From Symbiodinium natans (Eukaryota > Sar > Dinophyceae > Suessiales > Symbiodiniaceae): a DNA stretch of 64,000 nt. This document shows, piece after piece, positions 1 through 11,465 of the stretch. Position numbers and translations under genes: made by a program. Every line of letters begins with the position of its first letter. Position 1 is the stretch's first letter. A model generated the notes under the pieces. The model had not been told where the DNA came from. It worked only from the letters and a program-made list of their open reading frames with translations, and ran no database searches. The DNA is taken from NCBI GenBank assembly GCA_905221605.1, contig CAJNDS010002301.1, forward strand, positions 246,462-310,461. Reading direction: 5' to 3'.

Positions 1-189
1 AACCCAAATTAAGCCCTAAACCCTACATCCCAAAACCCTAAACCCCTAGACCCTATGCCTTAAACCCTCAAACCTACATCCCAAACCCCGAAACTTTAGA
101 CCCCTCAAACCTATGCCCTAAACCCTAAACCCTAACACCAAACCCTAAACCCTAAACCCTAAACCCGGAGGCGCTGGGCCACCGCGCCA

Positions 190-3100
190 CGCCCGCGCGC
201 CCGGAGAAGAACTCGAAGACGTCGCGCTCGTCCGCGCGGGTGCTCAGCCCTCGGCGTGGAGCTGAGGCGGGTTGAGGGGGGGTTCAGGGTTTAGGGTTTT
301 GGATTTAGAGTTTAGGGTTTAGGGTTTAGGGTTTAGGGTTTAGGGTTTAGGGTTTAGGGTTTAGGATTTAGGGTTTAGGGTTTTGGATTTAGAGTTTAGG
401 GTTCAGGGTTAAGGGTTTTGGATTTAGAGTTTAGGGTTTAGGGTTTAGGGTTCAGGGTTCAGGGTCTGGGGTTCAGAAGGTTCAGGGGTAATAAGGTTGA
501 GGGTTCAGAAGGTTCAGGGTTCAGCACGCTCAGTATGACCCTAAAACCTAAACCCTAAACCTAAACCCTCCAAGGGTTTGCCGGGCATGAGGGGGAGCCA
601 GCATGAACCTCGACAGCCCAAGCAGATTGGGCTTCAGACCTTAGGGTTTAGGGTTTAGGGTTTAGGGCTTAGGTTTAGGGTTTAGGGTTTAGGGTTTAGG
701 ACCCTAAACCCTAAACCCTGAACCCCTAAACCACGAAACCTCTCTCAGTCCGCCTGCTGAATCCTGAAGGATGCCAAGATCCCAAGAAGACCGTCAAAGA
801 AAACGAAGTCCTTAAGAAAGCCTCTACTTGAAAAAGCATTAGAACCCGCACCCAGGACAATTCCTAGTAGAGACCACACATGAACTGCTCACTGCTTAAG
901 GACCCTCCAAAAAAAAATCTTCCTTATCAGGGCAAGATAGGGGTTCCTATTTTTGTACGTTTTGGGGGGGGGGGGTTCTTAAGCAGATAGTAGTGAAGTA
1001 GGTGTTGCTGGAGTTCGGGCCCCCTTTGCTGCGGTTCCCACTCTACTCCAAGCCTTGTTTTCTGGGGACCCTAAACCCTAAACCCTCCACCCTCAAGCCT
1101 CAACATGAAGCCCCAAAGCCTCGATAGGATAACCCCCCCCCCCCAAAGGATCTCTACACTAAAGGGAACCAGAAAAATCAAAAGAAGTGAGAAAGAGTAT
1201 GCATTTAAAAAAGTAGAAATGACATGCGAACAGAAAATTAAGATGAATATCATTAAGAATGATAGTAAGAAGAATGCTGGTCATAATGATAATAATGATA
1301 ATAATAATAATTGTCATCATCATAATGAAGAATAGTCAATACTAATCATGCTAATAGCAATCATCATGATCATAATAAACATGATACTCATAATAATAAT
1401 CATAATAATAATCATAACAATAATCATAATAATAATAGGCAACGAAAAAAAGGCACAGCTGGGGGCGGCGCCGACCACCATCACCGTCCGGTCCTGAGCA
1501 AGGTCCCCGAGACCCTCTCGGGTGGTTTAGGAGTGAGGGTTGAGGGTTTAGGGTTTAGAAATTAGGGTTTATGGTTCAGAGGGTTTAGGGTTCAGAAGGT
1601 TTCGGGTTCAGAAGGTTTAGGGTTTAGAAGGTTTTGGGCTCAGAAGGTTTCGGGCTCCTGCTGGTTGCTTAGGATTCAAGGGTTCAGGGTTCAGGTCACC
1701 GGATCAGGTCCGGGGCGCAGGGCTGAGGGTCTGGGGCTGAGGGCTTAGGCGACATGTACAGGCGCAAAGGGTGCTGGCAAAAATCTCGTTCTGGGTCCGG
1801 ATCCCACAACGGGTTTAGGGTAGTTTAGGGTTTAGGGTTTAGGGTTTAGGGTTTAGGGTTTAGGGTTTAGGGTTTAGGGTTTAGGGTTTAGGGTTTAGGG
1901 TTTAGGGTTTAGGGTTTAGGGTTCAGGGCAGCACAAAGCCTTGCCTAAGCCCGAAACCCGCAAACCTTAAAGTCGAGCACCCAAGCCCTACACTGCCATG
2001 GAAAAACCCAGAACCGGGGTTCTTGGGGCTGCAGTTTAGGATCTAGGGTTTAGGGTTTAGGGTTCAGGGTTTAGGGTTTTGGGTTTAGGGGTCAGGGTTT
2101 AGGGTTTAGGGTTTAGGGTTTAGGGTTTAGGGTTTAGGGTTTAGGGTTTAGGGTTTAGGGTTTAGGGTTTAGGGTTTAGGGTTTAGGGTTTAGAGTTTAG
2201 GGCTTGGGGCGTTTCAGTAGGGCTGAAGGCTAGTTGAAGGGCTTCCGGAGTTCAACCTCGACTCGAAGCCCCTAAACCCTAAACCCTAAACCCTAAACCC
2301 TAAACCCTAAACCCTAAACCCTAAACCTAAACCGTAACTCCCAAAAAGATCCTGACACCCGCAAAGAGACCGGCACTGGATCCCCTCCCCCGACGTAGAC
2401 GACCTCTCTCAAAATTAGAGTTACTTGGGTTAGGGTTTAGGGGTTCCCTGGGTTTCAGATATGGGGTCATTTTGGAAACAGGTATTTGGATCAACTACCA
2501 TAATATGTTAACCTACGGCCAGTGGAAAACCCTGTAGGTCTGAATGGACATGGGGTCCAGGCCATAGGGTTTCAGGGGTCCACAGGGGTTCAGGGGTTCA
2601 GGGGTTCAGGTGTTCAGGGGTTCAGGGGTGTGACCATTAGGGTCAGGGGTTTAGGGGTTTACGTTGAGGGGTTTAGTTAGGGTTAAAGGGTTTAAGAGTC
2701 TAAGGTTAGGGTTTAGGGTTTAGGGTTTCGGGCTTAGGGGTTGAGAGATCTCGCGGAATTCGTCCGGGCCCCGCACCATGCGCTTGGCATCTTCCATCAT
2801 CCTCTGTCGCTCCTGTCGGGTAGGATGGGGTGTGTTTAGGGTTTAGGAGTTAGGGTTTTGGGTTTAGGGTTTAGGGTTATTTAGGGTTTAGGGTTTAGGG
2901 TTTGTCTGCAACCCCCGGTGCCCGAAACCCCACATTGCCGGAGTTTCTCGCGCCCACGGAACTCCTAAACCCTAAACCCTAAACTCTAAACCCTAAACCC
3001 TGACGAAAAGAAGCCAGAGGAAGGCGCCTCGTGAAGTCTAGATGTCATGGGCAACAACCCCGTAAACCCTGCGCCCCAAACCCTAAACCCTTAACCCTGG

Positions 3101-6100
3101 GCCCCGCCACAATCCAGAGAAGTGTGAGAGCCCTGAACAAGTATCCCTAAGCCCTCAACCCCAAAGCCCTAACCCCTAACCCCCAAACCCTGAACCCCAA
3201 ACCCTAAACCCTAAACCCTAAACCCTAAACCCTAAACCCTAAACCCTAAACCCCAAGCCCTAAACCCCAAACCCTGAACAAATATCCTTGCTGGCCACCG
3301 GTCCTGCTCCTCTTCCTCTTTCTGCCGCTGCTCTTCGCGCGCGCGCAGCGACTGCAAGGCCACTAGGGCTGAGCGTGTAGGCTTCGCTGTGACACTGGCA
3401 AAAATCCTAAACCCTAAACCCTAAACCCTAAACCCTAAACCCTAAAACATCGGGGCTACCTAGTTGTTTATGACCAGGCCTCTCTGATCAGCAACATGGA
3501 AATGGTAAGAACATCGGTTCCCCAAATTGGGTAGCCAGCCTATGTAAGCCCTAAACCCTGAATGCTACATCCGAAACTCCGAAACCCCACCCCCAGACCC
3601 GTAAACCCTGAACTCAAAAACCCTTAAGCCCATAAACCCGTGAACCCAAAAACCCAAAACCTCCAAACCTAAAACCCTAAACACTTAGCCTCCAAACCCT
3701 CAACCCTGAACCCTAAGCCTCTACATCGATAAACCTAACCTAAACCCCTAAGCCTGTACACCCATAAACCCCTGGACCCTAAACCCGAAGCCTCTAAACC
3801 CTGAAAGCCTGAACCCTAAGCTGAACCCGACATCCTAAACTCTAAGCCCTAAACCCTAAACCCTAAACCCTAAATTCTAGGAAACCGCAAGCGAATCACA
3901 GAACCCGAGCCGAAGCCTCAGGCTTCAAGCGTCGCCCTTCCCACCGACTGTTGGGTTTAGGGTTCAGGGTTCTTGGGCGTCGCCCTTCCCCTGCCACTTT
4001 TAGGGTTCAGGGTTCTTGGGGGTTTAGGGTTTAGGGTTTAGGGTTTAGGGTTTAGGGTTTAGGGTTTAGGGTTTAGGGTTTAGGGTTCAGGGTTCAGGGT
4101 TCAGGGTTCACGCGGTTCACGATTTAGTGTTTCGAGAGGCTTAGGGTTTAGGGTTTAGGGTCTCGCCCGGGGGTGCAGGATTTGGGCAGTGGTCTAAGTT
4201 CCGGTTCCACGTGCCTGTTCACGGGCCCTTAGATTGAGGGTGCCCAAGAAGGGGCATGTGGGGGTTTGGGGGTTTAGGAGTTTTTGTTTAGGGCCACAGA
4301 CCCTAAGCCCTGCACCCTAGACCGTCGACCCTAAACCCTAAGCCCAACCCTAAGCCCTAAACCCTAAACCCTAAACCCTAAACCCTAAACCCTAAACCCT
4401 AAACCCTAAACCCTAAACCCTAAACCCTAAACCCTACCTCTTCCTTCTTCTTTCTTTCCTCATCCCGCCGCTTCTGATACTCCTGGCGCGACGCGGACAC
4501 TTAGAGCTTAGGACGTTCTAGGGTTTAAGGGGTTCAGGGTTTAGGGTTTAGGGTTTAGGGTTTAGGGTTTAGGGTTTAGGGTTTAGGGTTTAGGGTTTAG
4601 GGTTTGGGGTTCAGGGTTTCAGGGCTTTAGGGTTTAAAGGGCTTAGGCGTTTGGGGCTTAGAGGATTTTAAGGGTTTAGGATTTCGCCGAGGCCGGACCA
4701 TTGCGTGAAAGGGAGTGAAAGGGTTTAGGATCAGAGCTTAGGGTTACCCCCCCCTCGACCCCGTTTCAGGGTGCCAGCCCAAAAAACCCGGAAAGCAAAT
4801 GGAACCCTCAACCCTAAACCCTAAACCCTAGACCCTAAACCCTAAACCCTCAGCAAACACGAAGCGGGTGCATGGAGGCCTCGTCCTCTTCTCCGTCCTC
4901 CTCCCTATCCTTCTCCTTATCCTTCTCCTGCCCAGCACTAGAAGGCGGAGGCGGAGGCTCAAATCCTAGGGTTACAGAGGGAAAGGGTGTAGGGTGTAGG
5001 GTGTAGGGTGTAGGGTTTAGGGCTTAGGGTTTAGGGTTTCGGGTTTAGGGTTTGGGGTTTGGGGTTTGGGGTTTAGGGTTGAGGGTTTAGGGTTTAGGGT
5101 TTAGGCTCCAACACAAGACAGACCCACGGTTCTTAGCTTCAGCTATAAGTTAAGGGGAGTCCGGGGTGTGGCATGGACATCTCCACAGCATAGGATGACC
5201 CGAATACCCTAGACCCTAAAATGCAACCCTTACACCCCAAACCCTGCACCCTAAGCCCCTAAACCCTAAACGGCTTCTCAGGGTTTATGTGACCCCTAAA
5301 CCCTAAACCCGAAGTCCTAAACCCTAAACCCTAAGTGCCCAAAGAAGAGTGTCCTCATAAGAAACTCGGGGTTTTTTGGGCCTTTGGATCCTTAAGCCTC
5401 AGGCACAAAACTCATCAACCTAGGGTTTAGGGTTTAGGGTGCAGGGTTTCGGGTCAGAGAATTTACGTGCAGAATGGCAACTCCCCCTGAACACCATCAA
5501 CGTCGGAATTGCCAGAAACGAAAGGAAGCAACTTACAAACAAGCTCTCGGATACTGGACGCCCAATGGTCCTTAGAACCAACACCCATGAGCCCCAAACC
5601 GGAAACCCTGTGAAACCAACATGCTATGTTGACCCAAGAGCCTAGGGTTCAGTTGAGTTTGCCAACCTTCCCAAGGATGGGCTGGCGAAGCCCAGTTTGA
5701 GATTTTTGGGGGGGGGTTTGGGGCTTTTGGGCTTCTGAGAGTTTAGGGTTCAGGGTTTCAGGTTTTAGGGTTCAGGGCTTTAGAGTTATTGACTGCAAAG
5801 GGCTTCGGGATTTGGGGCTTGACCAGGGGATTGCCAGGGTCTTAGGGCTCGTGTGGCGGAACTTGGAGGCTCATGGTACTTTTTTAACCAATTGTAACTT
5901 TACGTACAACTGTACTTATAACCATATCAAGCTTACAAGTGGGTTGTAAGTACACTTATAACCAAGTACCATGACTCCCCCAAGAAGCCCTAAACCCTAA
6001 ACCCTAAACCCTAAACCCCCCCAAGTGGGGTTCGCAAGCACAGGAAAGATCCACCGCCTTCTCGGAACGCCGCCGTTTCTTGGACCGGGACCTGATGCTT

Positions 6101-6109
6101 TTTGGCATG
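190..6109 (-). CDS. RS/RRM splicing-factor-like gene (RBM39-like), fragmented exons
   Basis: I read this as one minus-strand gene made of very small exons. The likely first exon (about 6040-6109) starts with Met and encodes a basic RS stretch, MPKSIRSRSKKRRRSEK. Charged exons follow: a Lys/Asp/Glu-rich one near 4863-4960, SRQEYQKRRDEERKKKEE near 4436-4500, LQSLRAREEQRQKEEEEQ near 3300-3370 and RQERQRMMEDAKRMVRG near 2765-2825. Then comes a piece reading LAQDRTVMVVG near 1450-1510 and TRADERDVFEFFSGRAG near 190-250. The last two resemble the start of the first RRM in RBM39/CC1-like proteins (a 'DxRTVF' strand, then 'ERDVxEFFSxAG'). That family acts in the nucleus in pre-mRNA splicing. The identification is inference from short motifs; the gene runs off the left edge and the introns are full of telomere repeats. 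Confidence 0.4.
878..1002. mobile_element. Inverted-repeat element, family C, copy 1
   Basis: A fold-back sequence of about 125 bp. The left arm reads CTGCTCACTGCTTAAGGACC and the right arm is its approximate complement, ending in TTCTTAAGCAGATAGTAG, with a G-run near the right arm. It matches copies at 24974-25100 and 32540-32655. There is no coding capacity, so it is a MITE-like element. Confidence 0.6.
1255..1435. repeat. AT-rich trinucleotide microsatellite (AAT/CAT)
   Basis: Irregular runs of ATA, AAT and CAT/ATC triplets extend for about 180 bp. They make a spurious Asn/His-rich reading frame on the plus strand. I see no gene here. Confidence 0.85.
1803..1927 (+). repeat. TTTAGGG array
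   Basis: About sixteen near-perfect TTTAGGG units, one of the cleaner arrays in the left third of the window. It lies in an inferred intron of the RS/RRM-like gene. Confidence 0.95.
2040..2330. repeat. Inverted pair of telomere arrays
   Basis: A TTTAGGG array (about 2040-2206) is followed after some 65 bp of unrelated sequence by a CCCTAAA array (about 2272-2330). The two would fold into a long hairpin in RNA or single-stranded DNA. Confidence 0.9.
3931..4110 (+). repeat. TTTAGGG array preceded by a tandem duplication of about 48 bp
   Basis: The segment GCGTCGCCCTTCCC occurs at about 3930 and again at about 3978. Each copy is followed by the same TTTAGGGTTCAGGGTTCTTG stretch, and then a clean TTTAGGG array begins. 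The duplication of flank plus repeat seed shows how arrays can grow by local copying. Confidence 0.75.
5861..5984. mobile_element. Inverted-repeat element, family G, copy 1
   Basis: Fold-back element of about 124 bp. The left end is CTTGGAGGCTCATGGTACT and the right end is AGTACCATGACTCCCCCAAG. The AT-rich middle carries the sub-repeat CTGTACTTATAACC. At least seven related copies occur in the window. There is no reading frame, so it is a non-autonomous MITE-like element with termini CTTGG...CCAAG. Confidence 0.75.
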
Positions 6110-6235
6110 GTTTAGGGTTTAGGGCTTAGGGTTTAGGGTTTAGAGTTTAGGGTTTAGGGTTTAGGGTTTAGGGTCTAGGGTTTAGGGTTTAGGGTTTAAG
6201 TTTTAGGGTTTAGGGTTTAGGGTTTGGGTTTAAGG

Positions 6236-6375
6236 CATACTTTTTACTACCCTCTTGGGTTTTATACAAACAAAAACAAGAAGTAAAATTACTAGTAGTA
6301 TTCCCTTATGGTCCCTTCGTTATCATACTAGAATAACCCCCCCCCCCCGCCCAAAACCCTCTTCTAATTACTAAG
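6236..6375 (-). mobile_element. Short dispersed element, family D, copy 1
   Basis: Read on the minus strand, this segment contains AGAAGAGGGTTTTGGG, a G-run and GGGACCATAAGGGAA. The same order occurs on the plus strand at 12935-13030 and 14288-14405. It is non-coding and about 110-140 bp long. Confidence 0.6.
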
Positions 6376-6481
6376 GCCCCTATAGTACGCCTTGGGCTTA
6401 GGGTCTCGGGCGAAAGGTTCAGGGTAGGCCTTCATGAGACCGAATACTTGATCAGGAATTAGTGTTCAGGTAAAGTTTAGG

Positions 6482-6580
6482 GCTTTTTAGGGTTTAGGGT
6501 TTAGGGTTTAGGGTTTAGGGTTTAGGGCTTAGGGCTTAGGGCTTAGGGCTTAGGGCTTAGGGCTTAGGGCTTAGGTTTCT
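6482..6580 (+). repeat. TTTAGGG array passing into a homogeneous CTTAGGG block
   Basis: Perfect TTTAGGG units change at about 6525 into a run of at least seven CTTAGGG units in a row. Consecutive identical variants point to local tandem copying rather than random point mutation. Confidence 0.85.
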
Positions 6581-6639
6581 TCTGCTAGAGAAGCATGAGT
6601 CTCAACACGCACACTCAACGCACGCACTCAACCCTACAC

Positions 6640-7112
6640 CCTTGAAACCCTAAACCCTAACCCTAAACCCTAAACCTAAACCCTAAACCCTAAACCCTAA
6701 ACCCTAAACCCTAAACCCTAAACCCTAAACCCGAACCTCTCCTGAACATTTACAGGGCTCAGGGTGAGTGTCTTTGACGTCCTTTCATGCGTTTGGAATT
6801 TTGAGTTTATTGTTCTGAATGGCAAGCCGAAACCATCAGTGCCAAACACCCAGCCCAGCCACCTACATACATATATGTATATGTATATGTATATGTACAT
6901 GTTTAATGTTTAGGGCTTAGGGTTTAGGGCTTAGGGCTTAGGGCTTAGGGATTGGGGTTTAGGGTTTAGGGTTTAGTGTTTAGGGTCTAGGGTCTAGGGT
7001 CTAGGGTTTAGGTTTAGGGTTTAGGGTTTAGGGTTTAGGGTTTAGGGTTTAGGGTTTAGGGTTTAGGGTTTAGGGTTTAGGGTTCAGGGTTTAGGGTTTA
7101 GGGTTTAGGGTA
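6640..7112. repeat. CCCTAAA array, gene-free spacer and TTTAGGG array
   Basis: A CCCTAAA array (about 6640-6732) and a longer TTTAGGG array (about 6907-7112) enclose about 170 bp with a short (AT)n/(GTATAT)n tract near 6866-6900. I see no supported gene. Confidence 0.85.
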
Positions 7113-7239
7113 TGGTTCCCCAGCAATGGTAAGAAATGCTATACCCCCTGAAGCCCTTGAAGCCCTAAAGCACTACACCCCCCTAAACGCCTACACCTTA
7201 ACGACGCCTCTGAGAGCCCCACAGACCCTAAACCCCCCA

Positions 7240-7700
7240 AACCCAGTGCCGTGATCTCTCTCCCAACCCTACAACTTTGGATGCTCCCCCTTATACCAAC
7301 AGTCCTTAATAGGGATTATAGTATCCCCTATGAAGGACTGTACAACCCCTGAAGAGCCATAAACCCAATGCCTTGATCTCTCCACAACCCTAAAGCCGCC
7401 TGCAATAATTAGTAAATAATCTACAACCCCTGGAGAGAAAAAAAGAAACATTGCCTCGATCTCGATCTCTCCTACAACCCCTGGAAAAAACAAAAAAAAA
7501 CAATGCCTTGATCTCGACCTCTCCTTCTTCTCCTTCTTCTCCTAACCCCATGCCCGGAAACACAACTAAACCCGATGCCTTTGATCTCGACCTCTCCTTC
7601 TTCTCCCTGAAAAAACGGGAAACGGGAAAAAAAAAAAAAAAACGATCGATGCCTTGATCTCGATCTCTCCTTCTTCTCCTTCTTCTCCTTCTTCCGGCTC
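7240..7700. repeat. Minisatellite with unit GCCTTGATCTCGATCTCTCC
   Basis: The phrase (T)GCC(T)TTGATCTCGA(C/T)CTCTCC recurs near 7370, 7452, 7505, 7577 and 7650, separated by A-rich or CTTCTT-rich spacers. The open frames here are low-complexity Arg/Lys or Ser/Pro products of the repeat. A segment near 7288-7350 (CAGTCC then GGGATTATAGTA) recurs near 8197-8235. Confidence 0.7.
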
Positions 7701-7712
7701 TTCTCTTCACCC

Positions 7713-9060
7713 ATGGCCGGAGCTTGGGGGCAAACCGCCGTCTCTCGGAGGTGGAAAGGAGGGAAGAGCTCCAGGGTTGAGGGGTTTAGGGTTGCGGGGT
7801 TTAGGGGTTTAGGGTTTAGGGTTTAGGGTTGAGGGTTGAGGGTTGAGGGTTTAGGGCTTGGGGAGGGCTTTAGGGGTTTCGGGCTGAAGGCTTGTAAGGT
7901 GGTGGCCCCGGAGCTTTGATCACTTCGGGCTTGCACCGACCCTGGACCTGAGCCCTTCAAGCCTTTAGGGTTTTAGGGTTTAGGGTTTAGGGTTTAGGGT
8001 TCAGGGTTTAGGGTTTAGGGTTTAGGGGTTAGGGTTTAGGGCCTCTGCAAGAAGCTGTCTTGGGCTGGTCGGCTGCGGACAGAGGTCTAGGACAAAGCCT
8101 CCCAACTCTCAAGCCCTAAAAACCCTTTGTTCCCCCTTAGGGTTTAGGGTTTAGGGTTTAGGGTCTAGGGTTTAGGGTTTAGGGTTTAGGGATAATATAC
8201 TAACAGTCCTTCATAGGGATTATAGTACCCCCCCTCCTCTCAACCCTTGAGGCCTAAAACGCCTCAGCCCCAAAATCCCTAACCCCTAAACCCTAAACCC
8301 TAAAACCCTAAAACCCTAAAACCCTAAAACCCCAAAACCCTAAAACCCTAAAACCCTTAAACCTCATAAGGGATGTAGGGAGGGGCCCCCAGGAGGGGCT
8401 CTGGTTCTTCTTCCCCTAAGTATACCTTTGTAGAGTCCCAACTTTTCATACGAAGCCCCAATGCAGCCCCTCCTCACACGGGTCCCCCCTCTAGTCCCTT
8501 GAAACCCTAAACCCTAAACCCTAAACCCTAAACCCTAAACCCTGAACCCTGAACCCTGAACCCTAACCTTACCTCCTATCTTTATCCCGACTAAGGAGTG
8601 CTAGTAGAAGGGGGGAAACCATCCCAAGGTTGATGGTTCAGGGTCTGAGGGTTAGAAGTCTGAGGTTTAGGGTGAAGTTCAGGGATGAGGGTTTAGGGTT
8701 TAGGGTTTAGGGTTTAGGGTTTAGGGTTTAGGGTTCAGGGTTTCAGGGTTTCAGGGGTTCAGAGGCGTCTTGCGGTTTGGGGTTCAGGGTTTACGGTGTT
8801 CGGGGTTGAGGGGTTTGGGGGGTTCGGGGTTTCAGGAGTTTGCAGGTTGCCAGGGCGTTCAGGATTTAGGGTTTGGGGTTTAGGGAAGGGGCTTCGGGTT
8901 ACTGGGATGGGCGCGTCTTTAGCCTAAGTCTGCCCGAAACCCCCCAATCCCTAGACTCCCCAAAAACCCTACACACTAAACCCCAAACACCCCCTCAAAA
9001 AAACCACCCATAAACTTGCCCTAAACTAAACCTTAAACCTAATTAAACCCTAAACCCTAA
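7713..9060. other. Gene-free stretch of degenerate telomere repeats
   Basis: This stretch holds TTTAGGG and CCCTAAA arrays, a block of octamer-like CCCTAAAA units (about 8297-8360) and short unique islands. I could not support an exon in it. Confidence 0.6.
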
Positions 9061-9945
9061 AGACCCCCTAGGGTGCCCATTGGAGACCTGCCGGAGGAGA
9101 TCGCGGGCCCGTGTGGCCTGCGGCTCGGGATGTTTGCGGGTGACTAGGAGAGTTGAGGGTTTAGGGTTTAGGGTTTAGAGTTTGGGGTTTAGGGTTTAGG
9201 GTTTAGGGTTTAGGGTTAAGGGTTTAGGGTTTAGGGTTTAGGGCCGGTCTTGCGGGGGAGCCTCCGACATGAAACATCCCTAGAGCCCCCCTAAAAAAGA
9301 AAAATGGCAGACCTTAGAACCCCCTAAAAGGGTTTAGGGTTTAGGGTTTAGGGTTTAGGGTTTAGGGTTTAGGGTTTAGGGTTTAGGGTTTAGGGTTTGG
9401 GACCTTAGAACCCCCAAAGCGCCGTTTCATGGTTTCAGGGTTCGGGCTTTTGGGGTGCTCAGGGCTTGGGGCTTGGGGCTTGGCTTAGGCGCCCTACACC
9501 CCAAACCCCAAACCCCAAACCCTAAACCCTAAACCCTAAACCCTAAACCCGAAACGACGCCTGGAAGGCAGCAAGAGGGCCCGCGCCTGAGCCCTCGCCC
9601 GGCTGGCAAGGAAAACGTGGCGGCAGCCGAAGTCGGCCGCTTAACTACAGCGTGGCTGAGGGCAAATCAAATATAATACAAGATCATATAGTATAGTATA
9701 ATCAAATTTAGTATGATATAATTTACAGTAAATTAAGTATAATCTAGCCCCTGACCACTGCTGGGTGCGAACCTGCCCAGCTCAGATGTCTCAAACTCCT
9801 TCCGTGTGGCGTAACGTACTGGAAGCCAGTGCAGGTGCAAAGCTTCGTGATGGCGATCATGCAGTGCACCAGGAAACCTTCCTTAAGCACAGATGGCTGC
9901 GTCTGGGCCCTCAGCCTTAGACCCGTAGATCTTTGAACCAACCCC
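9060..9945 (-). CDS. Unassigned exon-like islands, minus strand
   Basis: Three islands of unique sequence read as plausible exons. Near 9075-9130 a short open piece ends in RARDLLRQ followed by a GT donor. Near 9555-9640 there is an Ala/Arg-rich piece. At 9744-9945 a 67-codon open frame includes LVHCMIAITKLCTC. I do not recognise the gene and cannot show that the islands belong together. A telomere array with a perfect 15-bp flanking duplication lies between the first two islands. Confidence 0.25.
9310..9415. mobile_element. Telomere-repeat array with perfect 15-bp flanking duplication
   Basis: GACCTTAGAACCCCC occurs at 9310-9324 and again at 9401-9415. Between the copies lies a 76-bp segment that is almost entirely TTTAGGG units. 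The arrangement matches insertion of a telomere-repeat block at a staggered break, which duplicates the target. Confidence 0.85.
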
Positions 9946-10019
9946 ACACTCTTTAAGCCCTTCAGCCCTCAACCTTGGGTTTAGGGTTTAGGGGCTAGGG
10001 TTTAAGGTTTGGGGTTTAG

Positions 10020-10235
10020 GGTTTAGGTTGTAGGGTTTAGGGTTTAGGGTTTAGGGCTAGGGTTAAGGGTTAAGGGTTAAGGGTTAAGGGTTAAGGGTTA
10101 AGGGTTTAGGGTTTAGGGTTTAGGGTTTAGGGTTTCGGGTTTAGGGTTTAGGGTTTAGGGTTTAGGGTTTAGGGTTTAGGGTTTAGGGTTTAGGGTTTAG
10201 GGTTTAGGGTTTAGGGTTTAGGGTTTAGGGTTACT
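10020..10235 (+). repeat. Telomere array with a homogeneous GTTAAGG block
   Basis: Perfect TTTAGGG units flank a block near 10065-10110 in which at least six consecutive units read GGGTTAA. The array then runs unbroken to about 10233. Confidence 0.9.
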
Positions 10236-11349
10236 TCGTCATCCCAAGCCCACGAAATGAGGACCCCAGAATCGTGACATCCTAGTACTCCATATTCTGA
10301 AAAATGGAGTCGCCACAGTGGGCCTCATTGCAGGCGCCCAAAACCCTAAACCCTAAACCCCAAACCCTTATATAACCCTAGGCCCTACCAGATTGCCCCG
10401 ACGACACCTTCATTGAGTAGATCCACTCCCAGAGCCCCCCTCCTTCCAAAACCAGCAACCCGCAACCCTAAACCCTAAACCCTAAACCCTAAACCTAAAC
10501 CCTAAACCAGATCTAGGCTTTCGGGGCTCAAGGCTTATGGACTGTCTAGGGCCTAGGGCCTACAGTTTAGGGGGCTTCTGTTTAGTGGCTTCGGCCCTCT
10601 GACAGGCCTTTGACTGGGGCCTTATCCCATGTGGATATGGATGATATGGGTTTTTGGTAGCTATCTAAATTGAGGGCCCTTTTTGGGGTACCCCAGGTAA
10701 AGGTCCCTCAAACCGGGTCTAGAATGCGCCTCTTGAAGGCCGCTGGAAAAACAAAACAAAAAAAAGAACTCCTCCCTACCAACCCCCAAGTACCCTAAAC
10801 CCTAAACCAATCATGTGGGTTGCTTGGCTTCCCCAACCCCCCTGACATCCAAAACCCTAAACCCTAAACCCTAAACCCTAAACCCTAAACCCTAAACCCT
10901 GATTGCCTAAGAGGGTCCATATTTTGAAGGTTGGGAAGGCCAACTATTCTTGAAACCACCTTGAATGCACCCTTGGGGGCCCTGTTGGGTTTAGGGTTCA
11001 GGGTTTCGGGTTTAGGCTACCACCCTAAACCCTAAACCCTAAACCCTAAACCCTAGACCCTAAACCCTAAACCCTAAACCCTATATAAACCCTAAACCCT
11101 AAACCCTCCCTAGAGTCGGAGTGCTTGAGTTTCGCCTTTCTCCGGCAACAGCCCTGCGTGCTTCAGAGGAGTGGCTTCCGAGCAGCTGCTACAGGGGCCT
11201 GAAAAATTGGGTTTTGGGGGTTACATATAGGTTCAGGGTTTGGGGTTTAGGGTTTAGGGTTTAGGGTTTAGGGTTTAGGGTTTAGGGTTTAGGGTTTAGG
11301 GTTTAGGGTTTAGGGTTTAGGGTTTAGGGTTTAGGGTTTAGGGGTGGTG

Positions 11350-11465
11350 TACTTGGAGGTTCAGGGTACTCATAACCCCAATTACAACTGTACTTATGAG
11401 CCCCCCAAGTCCTCTAGGTAGGTTATCAGTAGACTTATAATAGGGGTTATAAGTGCCTCCAAGTA
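11350..11465. mobile_element. Inverted-repeat element, family G, copy 2
   Basis: Ends TACTTGGAGGTTCAGG... and ...GTGCCTCCAAGTA enclose AACTGTACTTATGAG. It is about 116 bp, non-coding, and follows directly after a long TTTAGGG array. Confidence 0.75.

Noticed and set aside
1-560. A true chromosome end (telomere) at the left edge
   Set aside because: Arrays are short, degenerate, in both orientations and separated by exon-like sequence; the same pattern continues for 43 kb.
7390-7714. Arg/Lys/Glu-rich frames of 80-106 codons
   Set aside because: They come from a GATCTCGATCTCTCC minisatellite and A/T tracts, not from conserved protein sequence.
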